Positions 1 through 8,131 of a stretch of DNA of 64,000 nucleotides are shown here, piece after piece (position 1 is the first letter of the stretch; each line of letters starts with the position of its first letter). The notes under the pieces are model-generated. The model searched no databases and was not told where the DNA came from. It saw only the letters and a program-made list of their open reading frames with translations. Source of the DNA: Streptomyces sp. CB03234. GTDB taxonomy: Bacteria; Actinomycetota; Actinomycetes; Streptomycetales; Streptomycetaceae. The translations under genes were made by a program, and so were the position numbers. Location: assembly GCF_001905885.1 (NCBI RefSeq), contig NZ_LIYH01000003.1:62001-126000 (forward strand), written 5' to 3'.

Positions 1-756
1 CACATCCAGGCGGCCCTGCTGCTGCTCACCGGCTCCGCCGTCCTGCACATCTCGCTGCTGAGCCAGGTCTATCTGCGGTACGTGAAGGAGGGCTTGCGGC
101 CCTTCCTGATCGCGTCCGCCGTGCTGCTGCTCGCGCTGGGCCTCATCAGTGCCGTACGGGACGGGCTGCCGTTCGCGCCACGGCGCCCGGACGACGAGCC
201 CCTGGACGACGGACACGGACACGGCCACGGGGACGGCGGGCCGCGCGTCGCCTGGGTCCTCTTCCTGCCCGTGCTCGCCCTGCTGCTGTACGCCCCGCCC
301 GCGCTCGGCTCGTACACCGCGGCGCGCGAGACCGACAACCTGATCGCCCCGGTGTCGGAGTTCCGTCCGCTCCCGGACGCCGACCCGGCCCCGCTCGCCC
401 TGTCCGGGTTCATCGCGCGCGTCCAGCAGGACCGCGACCGGAGCCTGGCCGGGCGTACGGTCCTGATGACCGGGTTCGTCACGCCCGCGAACCCGCGCGC
501 CAAGGACGGCACCTGGTACCTGACCCGGCTCGTGGTCAGCTGCTGCGCGGCCGACTCCCAGTCGCTGCGCATCCGCGTGTACGGCAGGCCCGCGCCCTCC
601 GCCGACACCTGGGTGACCGTGACGGGCACGTGGCACCCCGGCGGCGGCGGTGAGCTCGGGACGGCGACGGCCGCGGTGGCGCTCGACGCCCGGACGGTGG
701 AGCGGGTGCCCGAGCCGGTCAGCCCGTACCAGGACACCCCGCCGCCGCCGCCCTGA
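1..756 (+). CDS. TIGR03943-family membrane protein, 5' end outside window
   Basis: The reading frame is open from base 1 (HIQAALLLLTGSAVLHISLL) and ends in TGA at 754-756, so the gene starts upstream. Three hydrophobic segments are visible: one at the very start, one around AVLLLALGLI and one around VLFLPVLALLL. A His/Asp-rich loop (DDGHGHGHGDGG) lies between the last two. The soluble C-terminal half contains a Cys-Cys pair (SCCAADSQ) typical of TIGR03943/YcgQ-like proteins. These usually sit beside a DUF318-type permease, which would lie just upstream of the window. The molecular function of the family is not firmly known. The His-rich loop hints at metal handling, which is inference. Confidence 0.75.
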   Translation, partial: HIQAALLLLTGSAVLHISLLSQVYLRYVKEGLRPFLIASAVLLLALGLISAVRDGLPFAPRRPDDEPLDDGHGHGHGDGGPRVAWVLFLPVLALLLYAPPALGSYTAARETDNLIAPVSEFRPLPDADPAPLALSGFIARVQQDRDRSLAGRTVLMTGFVTPANPRAKDGTWYLTRLVVSCCAADSQSLRIRVYGRPAPSADTWVTVTGTWHPGGGGELGTATAAVALDARTVERVPEPVSPYQDTPPPPP

Positions 757-805
757 TGACGGGTCGGCCCGTCCCGGACACCACGCCCCCGCTGCCCTGA
801 GGGGC

Positions 806-1717
806 TCAGCCCCGGCGGGCCGTGTGCACCGTGCGGGCCGTCAGCAGGAACACGTCCGGCCGGTGGTGCAGGCTCTGCGGGTCGGCCGGGTCCAGCAGCC
901 GGTCGAGCGTGGCCACGTCCTCGGGCGCGAGGCGCTCGCCCAGCCCGTCGCGGTAGCGGGCGAAGACGGTCACGATCTGCTGCCGTACGGCGTCGGTGAC
1001 GGGGGCCGGCATGTCGTGGAGGAAGGTGCGGGTGCCGCTCGGCACGAGGCCCGCGCCGGACAGCAGGGCCCGCCAGTCGTCCACGTCCTCCTTGGCGCCG
1101 GGCAGCCCCGCCCGCATCTCGGCGAACCAGTCGGCGTGCACCGCGTCGATGCGGGCCTCCAGGCCCGGCCGGCCGATGCCGAAGTTGTGCGGCAGGCGCC
1201 GCGTGGGCAGCCCGCCCTCGACGACCGCCAGCAGGCCACCGGGGCGCAAGCGGCCCGCCAGCTCCGCGACGGCGCCGCGCTGGTCGCCCAGGTGGTGCAG
1301 GGAGTCGGCCGCCCAGATCAGGTCGGCGCGGCCCAGCCCGGCGATGCCGCCCGGCAGGTCGGCATGGTGCGTGGTGACCCGGTCGCCGAGGGACGCGGCA
1401 CGGGCGCGCTCCCGGGTGCGCTCCAGGAGCTCGGGCGTGGCGTCGACGGCGACGACCTCGGCGTACGGGAACGCTTCGGCGAGCAGGCAGGACAGCACGC
1501 CCGGCCCGCTGCCGATGTCGAGGATCCGGCGCACTCCGGCCGCCGGTGCCAGCTCGCCGAGCCAGGCCGCGGCCTGCCGGTACAGCGGGCCCTGGAGCTC
1601 CGCGCCCTGTTCCAGCAGCGGCAGCATCTCGTTCCAGTCCATGTGGGTGTCATCGTGGTCGTGGTGACCGTGGTGGTGTCGGCTCATGCGGACAGGGTGG
1701 CGGCGCGGTGCCGTCAT
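806..1717 (-). CDS. class I SAM-dependent methyltransferase
   Basis: About 303 aa with a Rossmann methyltransferase core. The SAM-binding glycine loop reads LDIGSGPG, followed by VVAVDATPELLERTR (acidic end of beta-2), then DLIWAADSLHHL and a post-motif LRPGGLLAVVEGG. The N-terminus is strikingly His/Asp-rich (HHHGHHDHDD), which may bind metal. The substrate is not predictable. I chose ATG 1717 because it overlaps the AraC stop as ATGA, suggesting translational coupling. A second in-frame ATG at 1687 gives a 293-aa protein and is equally plausible, since neither start has a strong ribosome site. It is probably co-transcribed with the AraC gene. Confidence 0.8.
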   Translation of the reverse strand: MTAPRRHPVRMSRHHHGHHDHDDTHMDWNEMLPLLEQGAELQGPLYRQAAAWLGELAPAAGVRRILDIGSGPGVLSCLLAEAFPYAEVVAVDATPELLERTRERARAASLGDRVTTHHADLPGGIAGLGRADLIWAADSLHHLGDQRGAVAELAGRLRPGGLLAVVEGGLPTRRLPHNFGIGRPGLEARIDAVHADWFAEMRAGLPGAKEDVDDWRALLSGAGLVPSGTRTFLHDMPAPVTDAVRQQIVTVFARYRDGLGERLAPEDVATLDRLLDPADPQSLHHRPDVFLLTARTVHTARRG

Positions 1718-2313
1718 GGCGAGCTTTGTTGCTGCTTCGGCAACAGGTGGCGTCGCCTCGCGCGGTGCTCCCGCGGGCCGACTCCCCGGACCCGCTTGAA
1801 CGCCGCGCTTAGCGCGAACGAGCCGCTGTAGCCCACCTGCCGGGCCACCGACTCGACCGTGGCGTCCGTGGTGCGCAGCAGGTCGGCGGCGAGGGCGAGC
1901 CGCCAGCCCGTCAGGTACGTCATCGGCGGCTCCCCCACCAGGTCGGTGAAGCGGCGCGCCAGCCCGGCCCGCGACACGCCGGCCTCGGCGGCGAGCGAGG
2001 CGACCGTCCAGGGACGCGCCGGGTCGTTCTGCATCAACCGCAGCGCGGCGCCGACCACCGGGTCGCCCATGGCCCGGTACCAGCCCGGTGCCGCCGCCTC
2101 GGGGCGGGAGAACCAGGCGCGCAGGGCGGCGATCAGCAGCAGGTCCAGGATCCGGTCGAGGACGACGCTCTGGCCCGGCTCGTCCCGGCCGATCTCCTCC
2201 TCCCTCACCGGCATGACGGGGCAGTTCCCCTGCTCGGCGGTCAGGTGCAGCAGCGGCGGCAGGGCGTCCAGGAGGCGGCGGCCGACCTCGCTGTCCATCC
2301 GGTACGTACCCAC
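1714..2313 (-). CDS. AraC-family regulator, sensor domain missing
   Basis: The C-terminal part is a clear AraC DNA-binding unit: WTVASLAAEAGVSRAGLARR (first helix-turn-helix) and VESVARQVGYSGSFALSAAF (second), ending PREHRARRR. Just N-terminal is the conserved linker of the cupin-type AraC subfamily (LDRILDLLLIAALRAWF). Such proteins normally begin with a cupin sensor of about 130 residues. Here only 266 bp separate the first plausible starts (GTG 2313, ATG 2298) from the WYL gene, and no frame there resembles a cupin. The protein is therefore either N-terminally truncated or a decaying gene. The stop overlaps the methyltransferase start. The 2314-2579 gap shows no other gene. Confidence 0.65.
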   Translation of the reverse strand: MGTYRMDSEVGRRLLDALPPLLHLTAEQGNCPVMPVREEEIGRDEPGQSVVLDRILDLLLIAALRAWFSRPEAAAPGWYRAMGDPVVGAALRLMQNDPARPWTVASLAAEAGVSRAGLARRFTDLVGEPPMTYLTGWRLALAADLLRTTDATVESVARQVGYSGSFALSAAFKRVRGVGPREHRARRRHLLPKQQQSSP

Positions 2314-2579
2314 ACGGCCGGCCGCCGCCCTCCGGGACGGACAGCGGCTCCGTGCGCGGCACCGCGTCGAGGCCGGCCGGCGAGAGCAGCGGGCCGGCTG
2401 GGGCGGCCGGAAACCGGCCCGGCACCAGGATCGTCCGCGCTGCCCGGCGCGCTGGGGCGACCTCCTCCGGGCCGGCGCGCGGACCGCTGCGGAGGTGCCC
2501 GGCGCACCGTCCCGGAACGCGGCGGCGGCCGAGGCGTTCCGGGCGGACCCGCCGGCAGCCCGCCATGGGAAACGACGTC

Positions 2580-3557
2580 CTACGCGCCGGCCGCGTACCG
2601 TTCCGCCACTGCCCGGGCCGTCTCGGCGAGGCGGGTGCGCAGTTCGTCCGGTGCGAGGACCTCCACGTCCGTGCCGAGCGCCAGGAACTGGTCGTGGGCG
2701 TGGTCCGGCGACTCGACGGGGAGCACGGCGCGCGTCCACCCGTCCGGCTCGTCGGTGCCGGTCGTGGCGGCGGCCCGGGCGGCGGCGCCCGTCAGGCGGG
2801 CCACACCCCGGGGCGAGAGGCGGACGAGGGCCTCGCCCCGGTGCAGGCGGGCGTGGAAGTCGCGCTGGTGCGCCTGCCAGTACGCGGACAGATCGAAGTC
2901 GTCCGGTACGTCGAACTCCTCGCCCGTGACCGTGAGTTCCAGGATCTGGTCCACCCGGTACGTACGCGGCCCGGAGCCGCCTGGCCGTGCCGCCACGACG
3001 TACCAGCGGCCCGCCTTGAGCACCAGGCCGTACGGTTCCAGGCGGCGGCCGACGTCGGTCGGCTCCGTCCAGCGGCGGTAGCGGACGGCGAGGACCCTGC
3101 CGCGCCAGACCGCCTCCGCGACGGCCGGCAGGAACGGTACGGCGTCGTCCTCCGCGTACCACCCGGGCGCGTCCAGGTGGAACCTGCGGCTCATCCGGTC
3201 GGCCTGCGCCCGTAGTCCGGGCGGCAGGGCGGCGCGCAGCTTGAGCCGGGCGCCCGCGAGGGCGGGGCCGAGCCCGAGGTCGGCCGCCGGGCCGGGGAGC
3301 GCGGTCAGGAACAGCGCCTCGGCCTCACCGGCGGACAGGCCGGTCAGCCGGGTGCGGAAGCCGGCGAGCAGTTCGTAGCCGCCGCGGTGCCCGGCGTCCC
3401 CGTACAGCGGGACGCCCGCGGTGTGCAGTGCCTCGACGTCCCGGTAGACGGTGCGGACGGAGACCTCCAGCTCGGCGGCGAGCTGGGCGGCGGTCATGCG
3501 GCCCCGGGTCTGGAGGAGGAGCAGGATCGACAGCAGCCGGCTGGACTTCACTGACAC
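2580..3557 (-). CDS. WYL-domain transcriptional regulator (DeoR-type HTH)
   Basis: 325 aa. The N-terminal HTH_11 domain (RLLSILLLLQTRGRMTAAQL, then VSVRTVYRDVEAL) is followed by a WYL sensor domain (residues ~140-215: VLAVRYRRWTEP, GLVLKAGRWYVVA, RTYRVDQIL) and a C-terminal WCX-type extension. The family usually binds small ligands or nucleic acid and represses neighbouring genes. The start is GTG 3557, inside a perfect palindrome shared with the divergent gene starting at 3591, so autoregulation is likely. This is the common Streptomyces layout of a YafY/WYL regulator divergent from its target. Confidence 0.92.
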   Translation of the reverse strand: MSVKSSRLLSILLLLQTRGRMTAAQLAAELEVSVRTVYRDVEALHTAGVPLYGDAGHRGGYELLAGFRTRLTGLSAGEAEALFLTALPGPAADLGLGPALAGARLKLRAALPPGLRAQADRMSRRFHLDAPGWYAEDDAVPFLPAVAEAVWRGRVLAVRYRRWTEPTDVGRRLEPYGLVLKAGRWYVVAARPGGSGPRTYRVDQILELTVTGEEFDVPDDFDLSAYWQAHQRDFHARLHRGEALVRLSPRGVARLTGAAARAAATTGTDEPDGWTRAVLPVESPDHAHDQFLALGTDVEVLAPDELRTRLAETARAVAERYAAGA

Positions 3558-3571
3558 AGGGTGTCAGTGAA
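3547..3571. promoter_or_regulatory. perfect 25-bp palindrome, probable WYL operator
   Basis: Arms of 11 bp (TTCACTGACAC and its exact complement GTGTCAGTGAA) flank a 3-bp centre. The site covers the GTG start codon of the WYL gene and ends 19 nt before the ATG of the divergent gene. Neither start has a visible Shine-Dalgarno sequence, so both messages may be leaderless or nearly so, with one operator closing both promoters. Confidence 0.75.
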
Positions 3572-3590
3572 CCGCTCGTACCGTCCAGCC

Positions 3591-4073
3591 ATGCCTTTCG
3601 CAGAGAAGTACCTCTTCGTCCCGCCGCCGGTCGAGGCCGGCGGCCGCCGCGTCAAGCGCTACCACGTCACCGCCGACCCGTCCGGCATCGCACCGGACGT
3701 GGAGAAGGCCGCGTACGCGCTGCTGCCCGGCCTGCTCCCGGAGCCGGACGGGACTCCCCCGGCGTCGTTCAGCGTCCTGCACCGCGGCGGGGACGACGGC
3801 GCGTACCTCAACACCTACACCTGGGTGTGGGACAACGTCCTGCACTGCGCCATCGCCGTGGCGGGGCAGCCGTCGCTGGGCTGCCCGGACCGGGATCCCA
3901 CGCATTTCGTACGCCTGGACAAGCCGTGGATCGGCTGCGTCTGGGAGCTTCCGCCGCTCGCGCACGAACGGGACGCGTGGGTACGGCACATGCTCGCGCC
4001 GGACCGCCCCGACCTCGACGCGTACATGGCCGACTCGCTCCCCGAGGGCACGACGGGCGGCACGCGCGCGTGA
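3591..4073 (+). CDS. conserved hypothetical protein, likely WYL-regulator target
   Basis: 160 aa, soluble, no signal peptide or membrane segment. Aromatic-rich patches include YLNTYTWVWDNVLHCAIAVAG, and two Cys lie in CPDRDPTHF and GCVWELPP. I do not recognise a named domain. ATG 3591 was chosen over the upstream GTG at 3561 because the latter lies inside the palindromic operator. It is divergent from the WYL regulator and overlaps the next gene by GTGA, so the two plus-strand genes likely form a regulated pair. Confidence 0.7.
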   Translation: MPFAEKYLFVPPPVEAGGRRVKRYHVTADPSGIAPDVEKAAYALLPGLLPEPDGTPPASFSVLHRGGDDGAYLNTYTWVWDNVLHCAIAVAGQPSLGCPDRDPTHFVRLDKPWIGCVWELPPLAHERDAWVRHMLAPDRPDLDAYMADSLPEGTTGGTRA

Positions 4074-4531
4074 ACGGCTTCGACTTCCTCGAAGGCCGCT
4101 GGAACGTCCACAACCGCATGCTCGCCGACTTCCTCGACCCAGGCAGCGGGTGGGAGGAGTTCGACGGCCACACCACCGGACATCTCCACTGGAGCGGCGC
4201 CGCCCACGTCGACGAGGTCGTCTTCCCCTCGAAGGGGTTTTGCGGCCTGACCGTGCGGCTGTACGAGCCGGAGACCGGTGAGTGGACGCTCAACTGGGCC
4301 GACAGCCGCACGGGCCGCCTCGAACCGCCCGTACGAGGCCGCTTCGACGCGGACGGTACGGGGCGGTTCCACGGCGACGACCACTACGCGGGGCGGGCCG
4401 TCCGGGTCCGCTTCCTGTGGTCGGGCATCACGGCCACCACGGCGCGGTGGGAGCAGGCCTTCTCGGTGGACGGTGAGGAGACCGAGGAGACCTGGGTGAC
4501 GAACCGGGTGATGACCTTCACGCGCGCGTAG
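4070..4531 (+). CDS. DUF1579/SnoaL-like small beta-barrel protein
   Basis: 153 aa starting at GTG 4070, which overlaps the previous stop (GTGA). The opening FDFLEGRWNVHNRML, with later GLTVRLYEPETGEWTLNWAD and WEQAFSVDGEETEETWVTN, has the pattern of DUF1579-like calycin or lipocalin-type proteins. These often begin 'FxFLxGxWxxxxR'. A small hydrophobic ligand may be bound, but this is inference. It is translationally coupled to the unknown gene upstream and under the same presumed WYL control. The stop lies 4 bp from that of the convergent pterin dehydratase gene. Confidence 0.7.
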   Translation: MNGFDFLEGRWNVHNRMLADFLDPGSGWEEFDGHTTGHLHWSGAAHVDEVVFPSKGFCGLTVRLYEPETGEWTLNWADSRTGRLEPPVRGRFDADGTGRFHGDDHYAGRAVRVRFLWSGITATTARWEQAFSVDGEETEETWVTNRVMTFTRA

Positions 4532-4535
4532 ACCG

Positions 4536-4841
4536 TCAGTTCGCGCCGTGGACGGGCGCGATCTCCTCGACGCGGGCGGCGAGGGAGAAGTCCTTCTCCG
4601 TGATCGCGCCGCCCGCGTCGTGGGTGTTCACGGTGAGGTTGACCGTGTTGTAGCCGAGGGTGAGGTCGGAGTGGTGGTTCAGCTCCTCCTGGATCCGGGC
4701 GACGTGGACGACCATCGCGGTGGCGGCGAAGTGCGTGCCCAGGCGGTAGGTGCGGGCGATCCGGTCGCCCTCCTGGGACCAGCCGGGCAGTTCGCGCAGC
4801 CGGTCCTCGATCTCCTTCTGCGACAGCGGCTCAGTGGGCAT
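4536..4841 (-). CDS. phhB: 4a-hydroxytetrahydrobiopterin dehydratase (pterin carbinolamine dehydratase)
   Basis: 101 aa, the usual length. The signature ELNHHSDLTLGYNTV followed by NTHDAGGAITEKD carries the paired catalytic histidines and the THDAGG motif of PCD/DCoH. The enzyme dehydrates 4a-hydroxy-tetrahydropterin so the cofactor of aromatic amino-acid hydroxylases can be recycled. No hydroxylase lies next to it in the window, so the partner may be elsewhere or the protein may act in another pterin pathway, such as molybdopterin. Monocistronic, convergent with the gene ending at 4531. Confidence 0.93.
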   Translation of the reverse strand: MPTEPLSQKEIEDRLRELPGWSQEGDRIARTYRLGTHFAATAMVVHVARIQEELNHHSDLTLGYNTVNLTVNTHDAGGAITEKDFSLAARVEEIAPVHGAN

Positions 4842-4945
4842 GTCCCGTGCTCCCTCCGGGTCGGTACGGGCGATGACGACGTGACCGTGACGATACGGTC
4901 CGACGGCACCGGTCCGTGGTCAACACGTGGGTTACCGTCTGCGGT

Positions 4946-5743
4946 ATGACAACTGTCGTGTCCGGTACCGGAGTAGGGCCGCTGCTGCGCGGCTGGCGTG
5001 AGCGCCGGCGGCTGAGCCAGCTGGAGCTGGCGCTGCGCGCCGACTCGTCGGCCCGTCACATCTCGTTCATCGAGACGGGCCGGTCCCGTCCGAGCGAGGA
5101 TATGGTCCTGCGCCTGGCCGAGCACCTGGACGTGCCGGTGCGGGAGCGCAACGCCCTGCTGCTGGCGGCGGGTTACGCCCCCCGGTACGCCGAGACGTCG
5201 CTGGACGACCCGTCTCTGGGCACGCTGCGGGCGGGTATCGAGCAGTTGCTGGCCGGGTACGACCCGTATCCGGCGCTCGTCGTCGACGGCTCGTACACGG
5301 TGGTGGCCGCGAACCGGGGCATCTCGTTGCTGCTGGACGGGCTGCCCGAGCACCTGCTGACGCCGCCGCTGAACGCCATGCGCGTCACCCTGCACCCGGA
5401 GGGCCTGGCGCCCAGGATCCGCAACCTGCGCGAGTGGCGCGGGCACCTGCTGGCCCAGATGCAGCGGCAGATCGCGCTGGCCCGCTCCGAGCCGCTGCGG
5501 CGGCTGTACGAGGAGGTCGCGGCGTATCCGCTGCCGGAGACGGCCGGCGACCGGGACGACCGCGAGGAGCCGGCCCCGTACTTCGCACTGCCGATGCGGA
5601 TCGAGCACGACGGTCAGGTGCTGTCCTTCGTGTCGTCGATCTCGACGTTCAACACACCGATGGACGTGACGGTCGCCGAGCTGGCCATCGAGACGTTCCT
5701 CCCGGCCGACCCGGCGACGGTCACGTACCTCCAGTCGCTCTAG
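4946..5743 (+). CDS. XRE-family regulator with MmyB-like ligand-binding domain
   Basis: 265 aa. The N-terminal HTH_31 reads LLRGWRERRRLSQLELALRA with recognition helix SARHISFIETGRSRPSED. Residues ~95-260 match the MmyB-like LBD (YDPYPALVVDGSYTVVAANRG...), a PAS-like pocket thought to bind a fatty acid or similar ligand. In Streptomyces these regulators usually control a divergent oxidoreductase; here the divergent neighbour is the pterin dehydratase gene. ATG 4946 has no ribosome site and may be leaderless. The stop codon TAG shares the palindrome CTAG with that of the convergent membrane-protein gene. Confidence 0.92.
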   Translation: MTTVVSGTGVGPLLRGWRERRRLSQLELALRADSSARHISFIETGRSRPSEDMVLRLAEHLDVPVRERNALLLAAGYAPRYAETSLDDPSLGTLRAGIEQLLAGYDPYPALVVDGSYTVVAANRGISLLLDGLPEHLLTPPLNAMRVTLHPEGLAPRIRNLREWRGHLLAQMQRQIALARSEPLRRLYEEVAAYPLPETAGDRDDREEPAPYFALPMRIEHDGQVLSFVSSISTFNTPMDVTVAELAIETFLPADPATVTYLQSL

Positions 5744-6159
5744 CGGGTCACCGTGGCACGCAGGGCGGACCACTGGAGGGCGGCGAAACCGGCCACCGTC
5801 GCCGCCTGCACCGGGATCCACAGGGCGCCCGCGGTGCTGGGCGACAGCCAGGCGACGAGCGCGACGACGCTCAGGGCCGCCCAGGCGACATTGGCGTCGA
5901 CGACCAGCTTGACGGCCGTGGCGGTCGGCCGCGGCCGGGAGGCGAGGTGGCCGACGCCGGCGGCGAACGCGGTGAGGAACAGGCCGAGTTCCAGCAGGAG
6001 CGTCGCGTCGACCCCGAGGAGCCGCCCGAGCGGCGCCGAGGCGAGGACGTACGCCAGCCCGTTGGCCCCGGTCACCACGGCGTCGAGGGCGAGGAAGCGG
6101 CGCAGCATGGTCTGCGGCTCGGTGGTGCGGGAGATGCCGGCGAGCAGGGCCTGGGACAT
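5740..6159 (-). CDS. small integral membrane protein, four TM segments
   Basis: 139 aa with four hydrophobic stretches: FLALDAVVTGANGLAYVLA, LLLELGLFLTAFAAGVGHLA, VVDANVAWAALSVVALVAWL and VQAATVAGFAALQW. Short loops and an absence of catalytic motifs suggest a DUF-type membrane protein of unknown role; similar proteins are widespread in Streptomyces. The stop overlaps the XRE gene stop by 4 bp. The leader contains a 10-bp hairpin at 6198-6233. Confidence 0.78.
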   Translation of the reverse strand: MSQALLAGISRTTEPQTMLRRFLALDAVVTGANGLAYVLASAPLGRLLGVDATLLLELGLFLTAFAAGVGHLASRPRPTATAVKLVVDANVAWAALSVVALVAWLSPSTAGALWIPVQAATVAGFAALQWSALRATVTR

Positions 6160-6197
6160 GGCGGATCAGCCTCCATCGAGGTCGTACGGGCTGGGTC

Positions 6198-6233
6198 CCG
6201 GATCCCGGTGGGAGTGCGCCCCTCGGGATCCGG
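6198..6233. promoter_or_regulatory. inverted repeat in leader of membrane-protein gene
   Basis: CCGGATCCCG (6198-6207) and its exact complement CGGGATCCGG (6224-6233) are separated by 16 nt, 39-74 nt upstream of the minus-strand start at 6159. It could be a dimer-binding operator or an mRNA hairpin. Confidence 0.4.
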
Positions 6234-6269
6234 TACCGCAACCATGCCGGGCGGGCCGGGGGCGGGTCG

Positions 6270-6286
6270 ATTACCGCCGGGGTAAT
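6270..6286. promoter_or_regulatory. small palindrome ATTACC-N5-GGTAAT
   Basis: Six-base arms with a 5-bp centre in the gap between two co-directional minus-strand genes, about 110 bp upstream of the membrane-protein start. The shape is like a TetR-type half-site pair. It is short enough to be chance. Confidence 0.3.
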
Positions 6287-6294
6287 GCGGCAGG

Positions 6295-6918
6295 TCAGGG
6301 CGCGATCAGGTGCCGGATCCGCCGCTCGGTCCAGTGGCCCGCCGCGCCCGGGCAGGAGGCCAGGTAGGCGGCGACGGTGTCCGCGTCCCACGCGCCCGCC
6401 GCGAGGAGGCCGGCGGCGAGGTGGCGGAGGTAGTCGGCGGAGGGGCTGTTCCACGCGACGTCGTGCATGCGCCACGGAGCGGTGAAGGTCAGCATGGGCA
6501 GCCCGTCGAGGGTCGCGGGGCGGACGAGGGTCTCGTAGCGGCCGTCGCCCAGGACCGCCCGGCCGTCGCGCAGCACCTCGGTCAGGTCGAGGTCGGTGTC
6601 CGGGCCGGGCTCGCGGTACATCTCCTGGGCGGCGATGTCCGAGAACTGCCCGGCCGTGATCCGGTACGCCCGGGCCAGGACGCGGCCCTCGGCGTGCGGG
6701 TCGTAGAACGCCCGGCCGCCGGTCCACACCGGGGACTCGGTGGCGAAGTACACGGCGCCTGGCAGCTCCACCGGGACGGACGCGGCCGGCAGGCGCCGGT
6801 CGCGGCAGCCGGGGTAGGCGCGGGCCGCGCCCGGGGGCGTACCGCCGACGATGTAGTACGCCAGGCGGTCGGTGTGCGTGTTGGAGCCGTAGGACGTGTA
6901 CCAGACCTCCGTCGTCAT
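6295..6918 (-). CDS. gamma-glutamylcyclotransferase-fold protein
   Basis: 207 aa. It begins [15 protein letters not shown], the YGSN nucleotide/substrate loop of the GGCT/AIG2-like fold, with [15 protein letters not shown] further on. Annotation pipelines often call this subgroup 'histone deacetylase', which the sequence does not support because no HDAC zinc motif is present. The subgroup's real substrate is unknown; cyclotransferase chemistry on a gamma-glutamyl amine is plausible only by fold. It is divergent from tdh across a 159-bp spacer. Confidence 0.75.
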   Translation of the reverse strand: MTTEVWYTSYGSNTHTDRLAYYIVGGTPPGAARAYPGCRDRRLPAASVPVELPGAVYFATESPVWTGGRAFYDPHAEGRVLARAYRITAGQFSDIAAQEMYREPGPDTDLDLTEVLRDGRAVLGDGRYETLVRPATLDGLPMLTFTAPWRMHDVAWNSPSADYLRHLAAGLLAAGAWDADTVAAYLASCPGAAGHWTERRIRHLIAP

Positions 6919-7020
6919 GCGTCGAACGTAGCGGGCGTGGCGCGTGAAGCTGCGCTGTTGACCCGCTTAAGAAAACCTCGATGGACGCGGCGGGCGCGGG
7001 TGGGCAGATTGGTGCGCGTT

Positions 7021-7054
7021 CACGATCTCCACCCGAGCACGATCTCCACCCGAG
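7021..7054 (+). repeat. 17-bp perfect tandem duplication upstream of tdh
   Basis: CACGATCTCCACCCGAG occurs twice back to back (7021-7037, 7038-7054), ending 23 nt before the tdh ATG. It could be a duplicated regulator half-site or a recent slippage event in the leader. Confidence 0.7.
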
Positions 7055-7077
7055 ACTTCCCGCCTGGAGCCGCACCC

Positions 7078-8106
7078 ATGAAGGCACTCGTCAAGCACAA
7101 GGCCGAGCCCGGCCTCTGGCTCATGGACGTCCCGGAGCCCGTGACCGGGCCCGGCGACGTGCTGATCCGGGTGCTGCGCACCGGCATCTGCGGTACGGAT
7201 CTGCACATCCGCTCCTGGGACGGCTGGGCGCGGCAGACGGTGTCGACGCCGCTGGTACTGGGGCACGAGTTCGTCGGCGAGGTGGCGCACGTCGGCGCCG
7301 ACGTCACGGACATCGCGGTCGGCGACCTGGTCAGCGGCGAGGGCCACCTGGTGTGCGGCAAGTGCCGCAACTGTCTCGCGGGCCGCCGCCATCTGTGCCG
7401 GGCCACGGTCGGGCTCGGGGTCGGGCGGGACGGGGCGTTCGCGGAGTACGTGGCGCTGCCCGCGTCCAACGTGTGGGTGCACCGGACGAAGGTGGACCTG
7501 GACGTCGCCGCGATCTTCGACCCGTTCGGCAACGCCGTGCACACCGCGCTGTCCTTCCCGCTCGTCGGCGAGGACGTCCTGATCACGGGCGCGGGCCCGA
7601 TCGGGATCATGGCGGCGGCGGTCGCGCGGCACGCCGGCGCCCGCAATGTGGTGATCACCGATGTGAGCGAGTCCCGGCTGGAGCTGGCCCGCAAGGTCGG
7701 CGCGACGCTCGCGGTCAATGTCGCCGAGACCGGCATCGCGGCGGCGCAGCGGCAGCTGGGGCTGCGGGAGGGCTTCGACATCGGCCTGGAGATGTCCGGC
7801 CGGCCGGAGGCCATGCGGGACATGGTCGCGAACATGACGCACGGCGGCCGGATCGCGATGCTGGGTCTGCCCGCCGAGGAGTTCGCCGTCGACTGGTCGA
7901 AGATCGTCACCTCGATGATCACGGTCAAGGGCATCTACGGCCGGGAGATGTTCGAGACGTGGTACGCGATGACCGTGCTGCTGGAGGGCGGCCTCGACCT
8001 CAGCCCGGTGATCACCGGCAGCTACGGCTACCAGGACTTCGACGCCGCGTTCGACGAGGCGGCCACCGCCCGCAGCGGCAAGATCATCCTCGACTGGACC
8101 GCCTGA
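7078..8106 (+). CDS. tdh: L-threonine 3-dehydrogenase
   Basis: 342 aa, the normal length. It is a zinc-dependent medium-chain dehydrogenase that oxidises L-threonine to 2-amino-3-ketobutyrate with NAD+. Visible features are the catalytic zinc Cys in [16 protein letters not shown], the four-Cys structural zinc lobe ([15 protein letters not shown]) and the NAD Rossmann loop [13 protein letters not shown], followed by [17 protein letters not shown] 7078 agrees with the family N-terminus (MKALVK). kbl follows after 25 bp, so the pair converts threonine to glycine plus acetyl-CoA. Confidence 0.97.
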   Translation: MKALVKHKAEPGLWLMDVPEPVTGPGDVLIRVLRTGICGTDLHIRSWDGWARQTVSTPLVLGHEFVGEVAHVGADVTDIAVGDLVSGEGHLVCGKCRNCLAGRRHLCRATVGLGVGRDGAFAEYVALPASNVWVHRTKVDLDVAAIFDPFGNAVHTALSFPLVGEDVLITGAGPIGIMAAAVARHAGARNVVITDVSESRLELARKVGATLAVNVAETGIAAAQRQLGLREGFDIGLEMSGRPEAMRDMVANMTHGGRIAMLGLPAEEFAVDWSKIVTSMITVKGIYGREMFETWYAMTVLLEGGLDLSPVITGSYGYQDFDAAFDEAATARSGKIILDWTA

Positions 8107-8131
8107 TCCCCTCCCCTAGGAGCTTTCGCTT

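Noticed and set aside
4679..7087. An 802-codon open frame on the minus strand
   Set aside because: It runs through several recognised genes on both strands and has an Arg/Pro-rich shadow composition.
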